Assembly (NCBI GenBank): GCA_965262845.1
Contig: CBDHFX010000001.1
Location: 248,001-312,000 of the forward strand
Length of the DNA stretch: 64,000 bases
Direction: 5' to 3'
Source: ECT2AJA-044 sp965262845
GTDB lineage: Bacteria; Bacteroidota; Bacteroidia; Flavobacteriales; ECT2AJA-044
Made by a program: the position numbers and the translations under genes
Notes under the pieces: model-generated
Database searches by the model: none
Told to the model about the DNA's origin: nothing
The model's input: only the letters and a program-made list of their open reading frames with translations
In this document: in pieces, positions 1 through 8,356 of the stretch
How the letters are laid out: each line of letters begins with the position of its first letter
Position numbering within the stretch: the stretch's first letter is position 1

Positions 1-1596
1 CCGATCATCGCCATGGTGGCCATCTGGATATTCATCATGCGCCGCATGAGTGGCGGGGGTGCAGCGGGCGGTCAAATTTTCAGCATCGGAAAATCGAAAG
101 CGACTCTGTTTGATCAGAACAACAATGTGAAGGTAACCTTTAAGGATGTGGCCGGACTGGAAGGTGCCAAGGAAGAGGTTCAGGAGATCGTAGACTTTCT
201 GAAAAATCCGGCCAAGTATACCAGCCTGGGTGGAAAGATCCCTAAGGGAGCATTGCTGGTAGGACCTCCGGGAACGGGAAAAACCCTCCTGGCAAAGGCC
301 GTGGCCGGTGAAGCAAAAGTACCTTTCTTCAGCCTGAGTGGATCTGATTTCGTTGAGATGTTTGTTGGGGTGGGGGCCAGCCGGGTTCGCGACCTGTTCA
401 AGCAGGCGAAGGAAAAGGCTCCGGCGATCATCTTTATTGATGAGATTGATGCCGTAGGCCGCAGTCGTGGTCGCTCCCAAATAACCGGAGTGAATGACGA
501 ACGGGAAAATACCCTGAACGCCCTGCTGACGGAAATGGATGGTTTTGGTACCGATACGAACGTGATCGTATTGGCCGCCACGAACCGCGCCGATGTGCTG
601 GATCGCGCTCTGATGCGTGCCGGTCGGTTCGATCGACAGATCCATGTGGATCTGCCCGATCTGTTAGAGCGAAAGCAGATCTTTGAGGTGCACCTACGTC
701 CACTGAAGGTCAGCAAGGAACTCGACATTGATTTTTTGGCGCGTCAGACACCCGGATTCAGTGGGGCCGATATTGCCAACGTTTGTAATGAAGCAGCCCT
801 GGTGGCAGCGCGGAAAGGTAAAAGCGTAGTGGAACGGCAAGATTTCCTTGATGCCGTGGATCGGATCATCGGCGGACTGGAGAAAAAAAATAAGCTGATT
901 TCCAATGAGGAGAAAAAAACCATTGCCTTCCACGAAGCGGGGCATGCCACAGTGAGCTGGTTGCTGGAACATGCCGCTCCCCTGGTGAAAGTGACCATTA
1001 TTCCGCGAGGAAGAAGTTTGGGAGCTGCCTGGTATCTTCCGGAAGAGCGTTCGATCACGCGCACGGAAGAGATGCTTGACGAAATGTGTGCTACCATGGG
1101 CGGACGCGCGGCTGAAAAAGTCATGTTTGACAAAATCAGCACAGGAGCACTAAGCGATCTGGAGAAAGTGACCAAGCAGGCTCAGGCCATGGTAACAATA
1201 TATGGCCTTAACGACAAGATCGGAAATGTGACGTATTACGATTCCAGCAATCAATCGGACTACAACTTCAGCAAGCCTTACTCCGAAAAGACGGCTGAAT
1301 TGATCGATACCGAGGTAAAAAAACTGATCGAAAAACAATACAAACGCGCGATTGACCTGTTGGAAAACAATAAGGATAAACTTATTAGATTAGCCGGGAA
1401 GTTGCTTGAAGAGGAAGTTATCTTCAAGGAAGACCTGGAGGCTATCATTGGAAAACGTCCCTGGGAAAAGGAGACCGAGGTAAAGGTGGTATCGAACGGT
1501 TATGATCCTGAAGGGACGGAAGCAAAAACAGAAGCCGGGTCCGGAGGGGAATCGCCTGCTGAAAATGAGCAGGAACAAGTTGAAAAGGAAATATGA
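1..1596 (+). CDS. ftsH: ATP-dependent zinc metalloprotease FtsH (5' end outside window)
   Basis: Membrane-anchored AAA+ protease that degrades misfolded membrane proteins and short-lived regulators. The frame is open to base 1, so the periplasmic part and first membrane segment are missing; the visible 531 residues begin in the second membrane segment. Visible motifs: Walker A GPPGTGKT (about residue 88), Walker B IIFIDEID, the arginine-finger region MRAGRFDRQI, the zinc site HEAGH (about residue 311) and the third zinc-ligand region TGALSDLEK. The tail is acidic and Glu-rich, as is common in Bacteroidota FtsH. The stop codon overlaps the next start (ATGA), so it is translationally coupled to the LUD protein. 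Confidence 0.97.
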   Translation, partial: PIIAMVAIWIFIMRRMSGGGAAGGQIFSIGKSKATLFDQNNNVKVTFKDVAGLEGAKEEVQEIVDFLKNPAKYTSLGGKIPKGALLVGPPGTGKTLLAKAVAGEAKVPFFSLSGSDFVEMFVGVGASRVRDLFKQAKEKAPAIIFIDEIDAVGRSRGRSQITGVNDERENTLNALLTEMDGFGTDTNVIVLAATNRADVLDRALMRAGRFDRQIHVDLPDLLERKQIFEVHLRPLKVSKELDIDFLARQTPGFSGADIANVCNEAALVAARKGKSVVERQDFLDAVDRIIGGLEKKNKLISNEEKKTIAFHEAGHATVSWLLEHAAPLVKVTIIPRGRSLGAAWYLPEERSITRTEEMLDEMCATMGGRAAEKVMFDKISTGALSDLEKVTKQAQAMVTIYGLNDKIGNVTYYDSSNQSDYNFSKPYSEKTAELIDTEVKKLIEKQYKRAIDLLENNKDKLIRLAGKLLEEEVIFKEDLEAIIGKRPWEKETEVKVVSNGYDPEGTEAKTEAGSGGESPAENEQEQVEKEI

Positions 1597-2423
1597 GTAA
1601 GCGGTCTTTCGGGGGTGCCTTCAAAAAATTGAAGGAAGCTTTGAGTGGCAAACCAGCCCGGGGTGATGACACGGTTCCTTCCAAAAGGAGTAAATACCTG
1701 GAGTCCGATAAGGGGCCGCTTGATGTGCAATTTGCCCGTGAGTTTACAGAAGCTACGGGCAAATTTTTGTACTGTGAACACGAAGCCGGGCTGGTCGAAA
1801 ACCTGCACCGCCTTTCGCTTGAATATAACTGGGTTACCGTTCATGCCCGCGAAGACAACCTTTATCCCATTCTCCAACGAGCCAATATCGATTTCGATCG
1901 GGAAGATACAAATGCCGATGCTTTTGTAAGCACCTGTGCTTTTCTCAGCGCCTATGACGGAGGAATCGTAGTTTCTTCCGTCCAAACGGGTGGAAAAAAG
2001 CTCAACCATTTTCCATCAACCCACGTGGTAATCGCCTATACCTCGCAATTGCACAAGAACTTAAGTGAAGGTATGCGCTGGCTCAAGAGCAAGAGCAAAG
2101 AAATTCCGAGCAACATCACAAATGTGCAGGTGAACCGGCTCGAGAATGCAAATGGCACACGATATGAGTATGGCCCTTCCGTACATCATGATGTTTTTCT
2201 GCTTTTAGTCGAAGATCAGGTACCGGGTGATCTGGTTCAAATTTATACGACCGATCAGGAGTATCAGGCCACCATAGTTGCCGGCAAGCTGCGCGAAGCA
2301 GGAATAGAACCTTTTCAGTTCAACAAGCGCGATAGCATGTATCCGGTCGGATACCACGAGATCCGGGTAGCTTCCGATCAAGCCGAAAAGGCCCGGGACC
2401 TAGTCGGGAAAAGTGGCCTATGA
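1593..2423 (+). CDS. LUD-domain protein with a C-terminal DUF2007-like domain
   Basis: The N-terminal ~205 residues look like the LUD (LutC-type) fold that in other bacteria belongs to lactate-utilization proteins: FLYCEHEAGLVENL near residue 57, a central Gly-rich strand with VVSSVQTGG, and the typical closing strand HHDVFLLLVEDQ. The last ~60 residues (LVQIYTTDQEYQATIVAGKL onward) resemble DUF2007, a small domain suggested to be a signal-transducing module. Bacteroidota often keep a LUD gene between ftsH and cdsA; having both domains in one chain is less usual. It overlaps ftsH and cdsA by 4 bases each. The biochemical role is unknown; there is no iron-sulfur partner (LutA/LutB) nearby, so lactate oxidation is unlikely. 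Confidence 0.8.
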   Translation: MSKRSFGGAFKKLKEALSGKPARGDDTVPSKRSKYLESDKGPLDVQFAREFTEATGKFLYCEHEAGLVENLHRLSLEYNWVTVHAREDNLYPILQRANIDFDREDTNADAFVSTCAFLSAYDGGIVVSSVQTGGKKLNHFPSTHVVIAYTSQLHKNLSEGMRWLKSKSKEIPSNITNVQVNRLENANGTRYEYGPSVHHDVFLLLVEDQVPGDLVQIYTTDQEYQATIVAGKLREAGIEPFQFNKRDSMYPVGYHEIRVASDQAEKARDLVGKSGL

Positions 2424-3220
2424 AAGACTTATTCGTAAAGGGTCTGACCAGTGCGCTATACGTAGCCGCTGTGATCGGAAGTCTTTGGTTCGGCCCCATT
2501 CTGTTTTACAGCCTGCTTTTGATCTTCCTGGCTGTTGGGCTCTTTGAAATGCAGAAGATCCTGGGGCGAAACAGGGTATCGCCGTGGCTCATTGCCGTTC
2601 CTGCCCTCTGGTATGTGGCCGGTGTACTGGAACAATTCGGGGCACGTGACGTCCAACTCTGCTATTTCATTGTGTTTTTTGTCTGGTTCAGCTTGCTCCT
2701 GATCCGCAAGCCCCAGGCTATCGTTAAAGACATCACCAGGCTGGGAGCCCTCTTTCTCTATCCCACCATCAGTTTTTTTCTAGTGTCACGGATTGCTGGA
2801 GGGCCCGAAACCTGGGATCCGGTCATTCTCTGGTCCACCTTTCTCCTCATATGGTCCAACGACACCTTTGCTTACCTCACGGGCCAGTTCCTGGGCAGGC
2901 GTCCACTTGCCCCGCGCATCAGTCCCAACAAAACGATGGAAGGTCTGCTTGGCGGTCTTTTCTTCATGCTCCTTTTGGCCTTCAACCTACACCGCATTTT
3001 CCCCCAGCAGGGCCCTGTTTACTGGAGCGGCTTCGGCCTCCTTGTTGGGATCACCTGCAACATCGGTGACTTGTTTGAATCGTGGCTTAAGCGCCACCGC
3101 GGGATCAAGGACAGCGGCATCTTTCTCCCCGGTCACGGGGGTATTCTTGATCGGCTCGACAGTTTTATTTTCTCCGTACCCTTCATTTACATGTACTGCC
3201 GTATTGCCGCAGCACTTTAA
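2420..3220 (+). CDS. cdsA: Phosphatidate cytidylyltransferase
   Basis: Converts phosphatidic acid and CTP to CDP-diacylglycerol, the branch point of phospholipid synthesis, in the inner membrane. It has 266 residues with about seven to eight hydrophobic segments. The C-terminal family signature is complete: SWLKRHRGIKDSG followed by LPGHGGILDRLDS, containing the conserved Lys-Arg, Lys-Asp and Asp-Arg-Asp residues. The start overlaps the stop of the LUD gene (ATGA), so ftsH, the LUD gene and cdsA form one operon. A dispersed repeat copy begins 10 bases after the stop codon. Confidence 0.95.
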   Translation: MKDLFVKGLTSALYVAAVIGSLWFGPILFYSLLLIFLAVGLFEMQKILGRNRVSPWLIAVPALWYVAGVLEQFGARDVQLCYFIVFFVWFSLLLIRKPQAIVKDITRLGALFLYPTISFFLVSRIAGGPETWDPVILWSTFLLIWSNDTFAYLTGQFLGRRPLAPRISPNKTMEGLLGGLFFMLLLAFNLHRIFPQQGPVYWSGFGLLVGITCNIGDLFESWLKRHRGIKDSGIFLPGHGGILDRLDSFIFSVPFIYMYCRIAAAL

Positions 3221-3230
3221 TTTCGCAACG

Positions 3231-3340
3231 CTAACTTAACTTCCTGAAAAAATGGCTTGTAGTTACTACGATTAGTGCCTAATGCTTCCGGTTTTTCCGT
3301 AGCTTTCGATCTGATTGGCACCACTTGTTCCTGATCACCA
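3231..3340 (+). repeat. 3'-end dispersed element, copy C
   Basis: One of three related ~100-bp elements in the window. It starts 10 bases after the cdsA stop and reads in the sense direction of cdsA. Shared blocks with the other copies include CTTCCTGAAAA, GTAGTTACT, AGTGCC, GGTTTTTCCGTAGCTTTCGA and TCTGAT. It lies between convergent genes. The rest of 3341-3430 shows no gene. Confidence 0.75.
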
Positions 3341-3434
3341 TACTTCGATAGCGGTTTGGCCTGGTAGTGGGCTCCTTTCCGTTGAGGGCGTTCCTATCAG
3401 CTGACAAAGACCCTTCCCTTTGGGCGGCAGAGGT

Positions 3435-3470
3435 GAAAAAAAAGCCCCGCCGTACGGGCAGAGCTTTTTG
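3435..3470 (-). terminator. Rho-independent terminator of the T9SS protein gene
   Basis: On the minus strand, a GC-rich stem (AAAGCTCTGCCC against GGCGGGGCTTT with G-T pairs) around GTAC is followed by a run of eight T. It lies about 27 bases after the stop of the gene at 3497. Confidence 0.75.
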
Positions 3471-3496
3471 TTTCAGAAGCAGTTTACGTCAGCATG

Positions 3497-4186
3497 TTAT
3501 CGCCGGATCACCAGTCGCCTGGTTTGCGCTAGCTCGCCGTTCGCATTGCGCAAAGTGCAGAAATACAGCCCTGGCTTCAGGTGGCTCACATTCATTGTGA
3601 CTTTGCCCTCACGGGCAGATAGGCCCATCCGGGCCACTTTTTTACCTGGCATATCAAAGATCTCCAAAGTGGCTGGTTTGCGGTTTTCGATATCGAAACA
3701 AACCAGCTCCCGGGCCGGATTTGGATATACCTTTCCAATCGATAATTCATGCTCTTCAAGCCCGATCCCAAATACATGGTAGTTTACCGTGTACGACCAG
3801 GTATTTGACGGATTGTCTACGTCATAAAAAATGTATTCGATCTCGGCAGATCCCGTATTCCCATTCGGATACAGGTGGCCACTGAAATTCTCAACAGTGT
3901 CTCCCGGTATCAACACGAGCGGATCCGGAGTAGTGTCCACGCTCGGCAAGTAACACAGCTGCCAGCAAATGGCATTATCAAAACTGGATGAAGTGGCGAT
4001 GACATTACGTGTCACCTTTACCGTCATGGGGGCTGAGCCGGTGTTCACAACGCTGTTGTATGAAACCAATTCAAACTCTCCCGCATCGCCGATCTTGACA
4101 CCCGTTGTTTTTTGGAGCCAAAGCGATTGTGCCATGATGCCTGATGCTATGCAAATGCCAGGGATCAGGAGTAGGATCTTTTTCAT
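3497..4186 (-). CDS. Secreted protein with T9SS type A sorting domain, function unknown
   Basis: A 229-residue exported protein. I chose the ATG at 4186 because it begins a clean signal peptide (MKKILLLIPGICIASGIMAQ); a start 15 codons upstream would put extra hydrophobic and charged residues before it. The middle is beta-rich and resembles small immunoglobulin-like modules (SAPMTVKVTRNV). From about residue 150 the type A sorting domain is plain: KVYPNPAREL, then strands ending LKPGLYFCTLRNANGE. It is expected to pass the inner membrane by Sec and the outer membrane by T9SS. A -7 box (TAACTTTG on the minus strand) lies at 4229-4236. It has its own terminator. No catalytic motif is visible. 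Confidence 0.85.
   Translation of the reverse strand: MKKILLLIPGICIASGIMAQSLWLQKTTGVKIGDAGEFELVSYNSVVNTGSAPMTVKVTRNVIATSSSFDNAICWQLCYLPSVDTTPDPLVLIPGDTVENFSGHLYPNGNTGSAEIEYIFYDVDNPSNTWSYTVNYHVFGIGLEEHELSIGKVYPNPARELVCFDIENRKPATLEIFDMPGKKVARMGLSAREGKVTMNVSHLKPGLYFCTLRNANGELAQTRRLVIRR
3604..3620 (-). repeat. ATC-hairpin repeat, loop GTGA
   Basis: Minus strand reads ATC-TGCCC-GTGA-GGGCA: a perfect 5-bp stem, a GNRA-type loop and ATC abutting the stem. It lies inside the T9SS protein gene and encodes SAREG. Confidence 0.6.
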
Positions 4187-4228
4187 TTCAAGTCTCAGAT
4201 TTGGTATTATGATCACAACTATTTTTTT

Positions 4229-4236
4229 CAAAGTTA
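4229..4236 (-). promoter_or_regulatory. -7 box of the T9SS protein gene
   Basis: Minus strand TAACTTTG matches the Bacteroidota -7 consensus TAnnTTTG. No clear -33 TTG is seen at the usual spacing. It is back to back with the box at 4258, making a compact divergent promoter region. Confidence 0.45.
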
Positions 4237-4257
4237 TGAAATTTCATTAATCCTTCA

Positions 4258-4265
4258 TATCTTTG
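4258..4265 (+). promoter_or_regulatory. -7 box of the Omp28/T9SS gene
   Basis: TATCTTTG matches TAnnTTTG and lies 47 bases before the ATG at 4313; the leader is AT-rich, as usual for well-expressed Bacteroidota genes. No good -33 box. Confidence 0.5.
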
Positions 4266-4312
4266 ACCTTCAAATGAGTTTTATTTTTTATTAACCAACA
4301 ATTAATTATAAC

Positions 4313-6094
4313 ATGAAGAAACTACTACTTGGAGCGGTGGCTTTGACATCCTTTGCTGCCTTTGCTCAGCTTCCTGTAAACACTACAGCTGAAAACCGCA
4401 ACGTGGTTTTGGAAGAGTTTACCGGAGTGAATTGTCCATACTGCCCGGACGGACACCGGTTGGCTAACCAGCTGGCTGCAAGCCACCCGGGAGATGTGTT
4501 CCTGATCAACATCCACGTGGGTTCATTTGCAACCCCGGGAGCAGGCCAACCGGATTACAGAACTTCGTTCGGTACTGCTATTGACGGTCAGGCTAATGTG
4601 GCCGGATACCCGGCGGGTACGATCAACCGTCAGGACTTTAGCCCGACCTATACCCAGAACGGTGGTACGGCAATGGGCCGTGGCGATTGGGATGAAGCAG
4701 CTGGCATTGTACTCAGCGATGCCAGCTATGTGAATGTGGCTTTGGATGCTGTGCTTGACGCAGTGGCCATGACCCTGACCGTGGATGTGGAAGTGTATTA
4801 TACTGCCGCCGGAGCAGCACAAAATAACCTGAACGTCGCTGTTCTTCAAAACGGAATTGCAGGAGATCAATCGGGTGCATCAAGCTATCCGCAAATGGTG
4901 AACCCAGATGGGACCTATAACCACCAGCACATGCTGCGTCACCTGATGACCGGTCAGTGGGGAGATGTGATCAGCACTACTGCAGCCGGCACCCTGGTCA
5001 GCCGCAGCTATACCTGGAACATTCCGGCTGATATTAATAGCATTCCGGTTGAGATCGCTGATCTGGAAGTGGTTGCTTTCATTACAGAAGGACAACAATT
5101 CATCGTTTCCGGAAACCACGGTCCCATCAACTATGTGAATCTTCCCTATCAGCGAAATGCCATAATGCAAAGCTTAAGTAGTGAAACGGCAGTTTGTGAC
5201 TCTGAAGTGAATCCGGAAGTGGCATTCCGGAACTTTGGCAATGACACCATCACCAGCGTTGATTTTAGCTACGACATCAATGGTTCCGGCGTTATGACCC
5301 ACACCTGGAATGGCACATTGCCTCCATCATCGTGGGGTACTACTATCTCCCTGCCTGCCATTAGCTTCGTGGACAATGGAACCAATACCCTGAACGTGAA
5401 TATCACCAGCGTGAACGGAGCAGCAGATCAGGATCCCTCTGACAACACCGGCTCACAGTCGGGTATTGCTGTCTTTCAGAACAGTGGCCGGGGGGGGCTG
5501 CGGTTGGTCATGCGTCAGGATCAATATGGTAATGAAATTACCTGGGAGATCCGCGATGATCAGGGTCAGCTAGTTGAAAGTGGGGGACCTTATGCTCTGT
5601 TGAGTGGGCCCGGAACTATGGACCACGTTCATCCTCTTAACCTGACAGACGTGGAATGCCACACTCTGGAAGTGTTCGATAGCTACGGAGATGGGATCAA
5701 TTCAGGATTCGGAGCTGGTAAGTACTGGATTGAGCAGGTTAATTCAGTAATGGTGCTTGAGGGAAACGGAGTTTACACGTCTATCATCTCACACGCCTTT
5801 GACTATACCTCTGTTATTGATATCCCGGAGGAAATGTCGGTTAACGTTGCCAGGTTGTTCCCGAATCCGGCCGATGAGGCCGCTACCCTGAGCCTGGAAT
5901 TGCCTGCAGCAGGTGCCATCAGCTGTACGGTGGTGAATGCTCTCGGTCAGGTGGTGGCACAGGAGCTGGTCAACGGCATCAATGGTCCAAACACCATCAA
6001 CCTGAATACCACCAGCTGGGAAGCCGGATTATACTACATCACTCTGGAGTACAACGGTGAACAATCTGTTAAGAAACTGAGCGTTCTCCACTAA
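4313..6094 (+). CDS. Omp28-related secreted protein with T9SS sorting domain
   Basis: 593 residues. The signal peptide (MKKLLLGAVALTSFAAFAQ) is followed by a thioredoxin-like Omp28 domain with a CPYC motif (EFTGVNCPYCPDGHRLANQL, about residues 35-55) and the family block GYPAGTINRQDF. Omp28 was first described as an outer-membrane/surface protein of Porphyromonas; the CxxC suggests thiol-disulfide or metal chemistry but no reaction is established. A middle part of two or more beta-sandwich segments follows. The last ~85 residues are a type A sorting domain (LFPNPADEAATLSL ... WEAGLYYITLEYNGE). A second, shorter Omp28 protein lies at 8356. A terminator follows at 6126, so it is probably transcribed alone. 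Confidence 0.88.
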   Translation: MKKLLLGAVALTSFAAFAQLPVNTTAENRNVVLEEFTGVNCPYCPDGHRLANQLAASHPGDVFLINIHVGSFATPGAGQPDYRTSFGTAIDGQANVAGYPAGTINRQDFSPTYTQNGGTAMGRGDWDEAAGIVLSDASYVNVALDAVLDAVAMTLTVDVEVYYTAAGAAQNNLNVAVLQNGIAGDQSGASSYPQMVNPDGTYNHQHMLRHLMTGQWGDVISTTAAGTLVSRSYTWNIPADINSIPVEIADLEVVAFITEGQQFIVSGNHGPINYVNLPYQRNAIMQSLSSETAVCDSEVNPEVAFRNFGNDTITSVDFSYDINGSGVMTHTWNGTLPPSSWGTTISLPAISFVDNGTNTLNVNITSVNGAADQDPSDNTGSQSGIAVFQNSGRGGLRLVMRQDQYGNEITWEIRDDQGQLVESGGPYALLSGPGTMDHVHPLNLTDVECHTLEVFDSYGDGINSGFGAGKYWIEQVNSVMVLEGNGVYTSIISHAFDYTSVIDIPEEMSVNVARLFPNPADEAATLSLELPAAGAISCTVVNALGQVVAQELVNGINGPNTINLNTTSWEAGLYYITLEYNGEQSVKKLSVLH

Positions 6095-6125
6095 GATCGC
6101 TTTCGTTGAAAGATCTAAAATAAAC

Positions 6126-6162
6126 AGCAGCCCTGACGCAACTGGCATCGGGGCTGCTTTAT
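6126..6162 (+). terminator. Terminator after the Omp28/T9SS gene
   Basis: Stem AGCAGCCC / GGGCTGCT with a loop of about 16 bases, followed by TTTAT. It lies 31 bases after the stop. Confidence 0.65.
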
Positions 6163-6187
6163 CTATCATTGCACAAAGCCGGAACTG

Positions 6188-6697
6188 ATGAAAATGCTTT
6201 TACTCACCCTGGTCCTCCTGATCGGAACCATGACCCCTGCTCCTGCTCAGGCGACGCTCCCGTCCGTGGACCTGCAAAACCTCAAGGGATCGGTGGTGAA
6301 CACGAACGAATGGAGCAACGATGGTAAACCGGTGATTATCAGCTTTTGGGCAACATGGTGTAAACCCTGTGTGACCGAACTGACTGCCATTCATGATGAG
6401 TATATTGACTGGGTCAGGGAAACCGGTGTTAAATTGATCGCGGTATCCATTGACGATACCCGTAACTCCATGCGTGTGGCTCCCTTCGTGAACGGTCGTG
6501 GGTGGGAATATGAAATTTACCTTGATCCGAATGCCGATTTCAAGCGTGCCATGAACGTGGGCAATATCCCGCACACCTTCCTGATGGATGGAAAAGGCCA
6601 TATCGTATGGCAACACAGTGGATATGCGCCTGGAGATGAACAAGACCTGTACGACAATGTCGTGCGCCTGGTCAATGGCGAAGAGCTGGGTCACTAA
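6188..6697 (+). CDS. TlpA-like thioredoxin-family protein
   Basis: 169 residues with a signal peptide (MKMLLLTLVLLIGTMTPAPAQA), so periplasmic or surface-exposed. The thioredoxin active site is intact: FWATWCKPCVTEL (Cys-Lys-Pro-Cys), and the cis-Pro loop is GNIPHTFLMDGKG. This is the peroxiredoxin/TlpA/ResA class, which usually reduces disulfides in exported proteins or delivers electrons to cytochrome maturation. It heads a tight gene run: 9 bases to the DUF6029 gene, whose stop overlaps the start of an Omp28 lipoprotein. This suggests the three act together in envelope redox chemistry; that is inference. Confidence 0.9.
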   Translation: MKMLLLTLVLLIGTMTPAPAQATLPSVDLQNLKGSVVNTNEWSNDGKPVIISFWATWCKPCVTELTAIHDEYIDWVRETGVKLIAVSIDDTRNSMRVAPFVNGRGWEYEIYLDPNADFKRAMNVGNIPHTFLMDGKGHIVWQHSGYAPGDEQDLYDNVVRLVNGEELGH

Positions 6698-6706
6698 GCT
6701 TCGTAT

Positions 6707-8356
6707 ATGCATGTGAGCAGACTCATTCCGGGGCTGGTACTTCTGATGAGTACACAGGGGGTGTACAGCCAAAACAATGGAATGGACCTGGGACAAATAC
6801 ACGGTAATTTTCAGACCGATTTTCAGTACTACCGGGAAGATACGCTCATCGGTGCACCGGATGTGCCCGAACAGTTCCTGCTGAACGGTTTCATGAACGT
6901 AAATTATACCCGTGGAAATGTCCGTGCAGGGATACGATTCGAGAGCTATGAGAACACCCTGCTGGGGTTTGACCCCCGTTATAAGGGAACGGGCATTCCC
7001 TATCGATATGTATCTTACTCCCAGGACGATTGGGAAATTACCGCCGGGCACTTCTATGAGCAGTTCGGTTCGGGATTGATATTCCGGGCCTATGAGGAAC
7101 GCGGGCTCGGATTTGACAATGTTATGGACGGACTTCGGGTGAAGTTTCAGCCGACCAAGGGCGTGCGGCTCACAGGAATGATCGGACAACAGCGCTTTTA
7201 CTTTACAAAGGGAGATGGGATCGTTCGCGGGATTGATGCCGACTGGAACCTGAATGAGTCCATGGATTCCTTATCTACTGCTAAGTGGCGCATTATTCTC
7301 GGAGGAAGCTTTGTTTCAAAGTACCAGGAAGACCAGGATCCGCGGTACGTTCTTCCCCTGAACGTAGGCTGCTGGGCTGGTCGTGCAACCATCAGCTATG
7401 GAAAATGGAGCCTCTTCACCGAAGCGGCATATAAGATCAACGATCCCAGTACGGTGAACAACTACATCTACAAAGATGGAAGCGCCGTTTTGGTCAATCT
7501 GATCTATTCCCAAAAAGGTCTCGGGATCTTGCTGGCAGCCAAGCGGATCGACAATATGAACTACCGCAGTGACCGGACTGCCACGGTCAACGATCTTCTG
7601 ATCAACTACCTGCCGGCTATGACCAAACAGCATATATATCGCTTGCCAGCGTTGTACCCCTATGCCACCCAGCCGAATGGAGAAATGGGTTTTCAAACCG
7701 AGATCACGTACACGTTCCCGCGCAACAGCCTGCTCGGAGGGAAGTACGGAACTCAGGTCGCGTTGAACTATTCCGTAGCCCAGTCCCTGGACCTGCAGCC
7801 TATTAACGATACTGTGGAAATCTACGAATCCGCTACTGATGGCTACAAAAGTGACTTTTTCGCCTGGGGTGATGAGCGCTACTTTCAGGATTTCAACATT
7901 GAGATCACCAAAAAGCTCAACCGCAAATGGAAATGCATCGGCACCTATATCTATGAAGAGTACAATAAGCAGGTGATTGAAGGGAAACCGGGGTTCGTGT
8001 ACATGCAGGCAGCCATCCTTGAGGCTCAGTACAATCTCTCCCGCAAACACACCCTTCGCTTCGAAGCTCAGGGCATGTGGACAAGGCAAGATCGCGGCGA
8101 CTGGGCCATGTTACTCGTCGAATACAGCATATCACCAAACTGGTTCCTCGCCATACAGGATGCCTACAACTATGGAAACCCGGATCCGGATAAACAGATC
8201 CACTATTATATTTTCTCGATGGGATACACCCGTGGAGGAACCCGTTTTCTCGCCAACTACGGGAGGCAGCAGGAGGGAATTTTCTGCGTAGGCGGTGTTT
8301 GCCGGAATGTGCCAGCCAGCAATGGCCTAAGTGTCACCATCACCTCAACATTTTAA
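6707..8356 (+). CDS. DUF6029-type predicted outer-membrane beta-barrel protein
   Basis: 549 residues with a signal peptide ending near VYSQNNG. Alternating aromatic and polar strands run through the whole chain (for example NGFMNVNYTRGNVRAGIRFE and RYVSYSQDDWEITAGHF), and the last residue is Phe after a TSTF end, as in outer-membrane barrels. I recognise it as the Bacteroidota family labelled DUF6029, of unknown function; a substrate channel or a platform for neighbouring redox proteins would both fit. Its TAA stop shares bases with the ATG of the next gene (TAATG), so coupling is strong. Confidence 0.8.
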   Translation: MHVSRLIPGLVLLMSTQGVYSQNNGMDLGQIHGNFQTDFQYYREDTLIGAPDVPEQFLLNGFMNVNYTRGNVRAGIRFESYENTLLGFDPRYKGTGIPYRYVSYSQDDWEITAGHFYEQFGSGLIFRAYEERGLGFDNVMDGLRVKFQPTKGVRLTGMIGQQRFYFTKGDGIVRGIDADWNLNESMDSLSTAKWRIILGGSFVSKYQEDQDPRYVLPLNVGCWAGRATISYGKWSLFTEAAYKINDPSTVNNYIYKDGSAVLVNLIYSQKGLGILLAAKRIDNMNYRSDRTATVNDLLINYLPAMTKQHIYRLPALYPYATQPNGEMGFQTEITYTFPRNSLLGGKYGTQVALNYSVAQSLDLQPINDTVEIYESATDGYKSDFFAWGDERYFQDFNIEITKKLNRKWKCIGTYIYEEYNKQVIEGKPGFVYMQAAILEAQYNLSRKHTLRFEAQGMWTRQDRGDWAMLLVEYSISPNWFLAIQDAYNYGNPDPDKQIHYYIFSMGYTRGGTRFLANYGRQQEGIFCVGGVCRNVPASNGLSVTITSTF

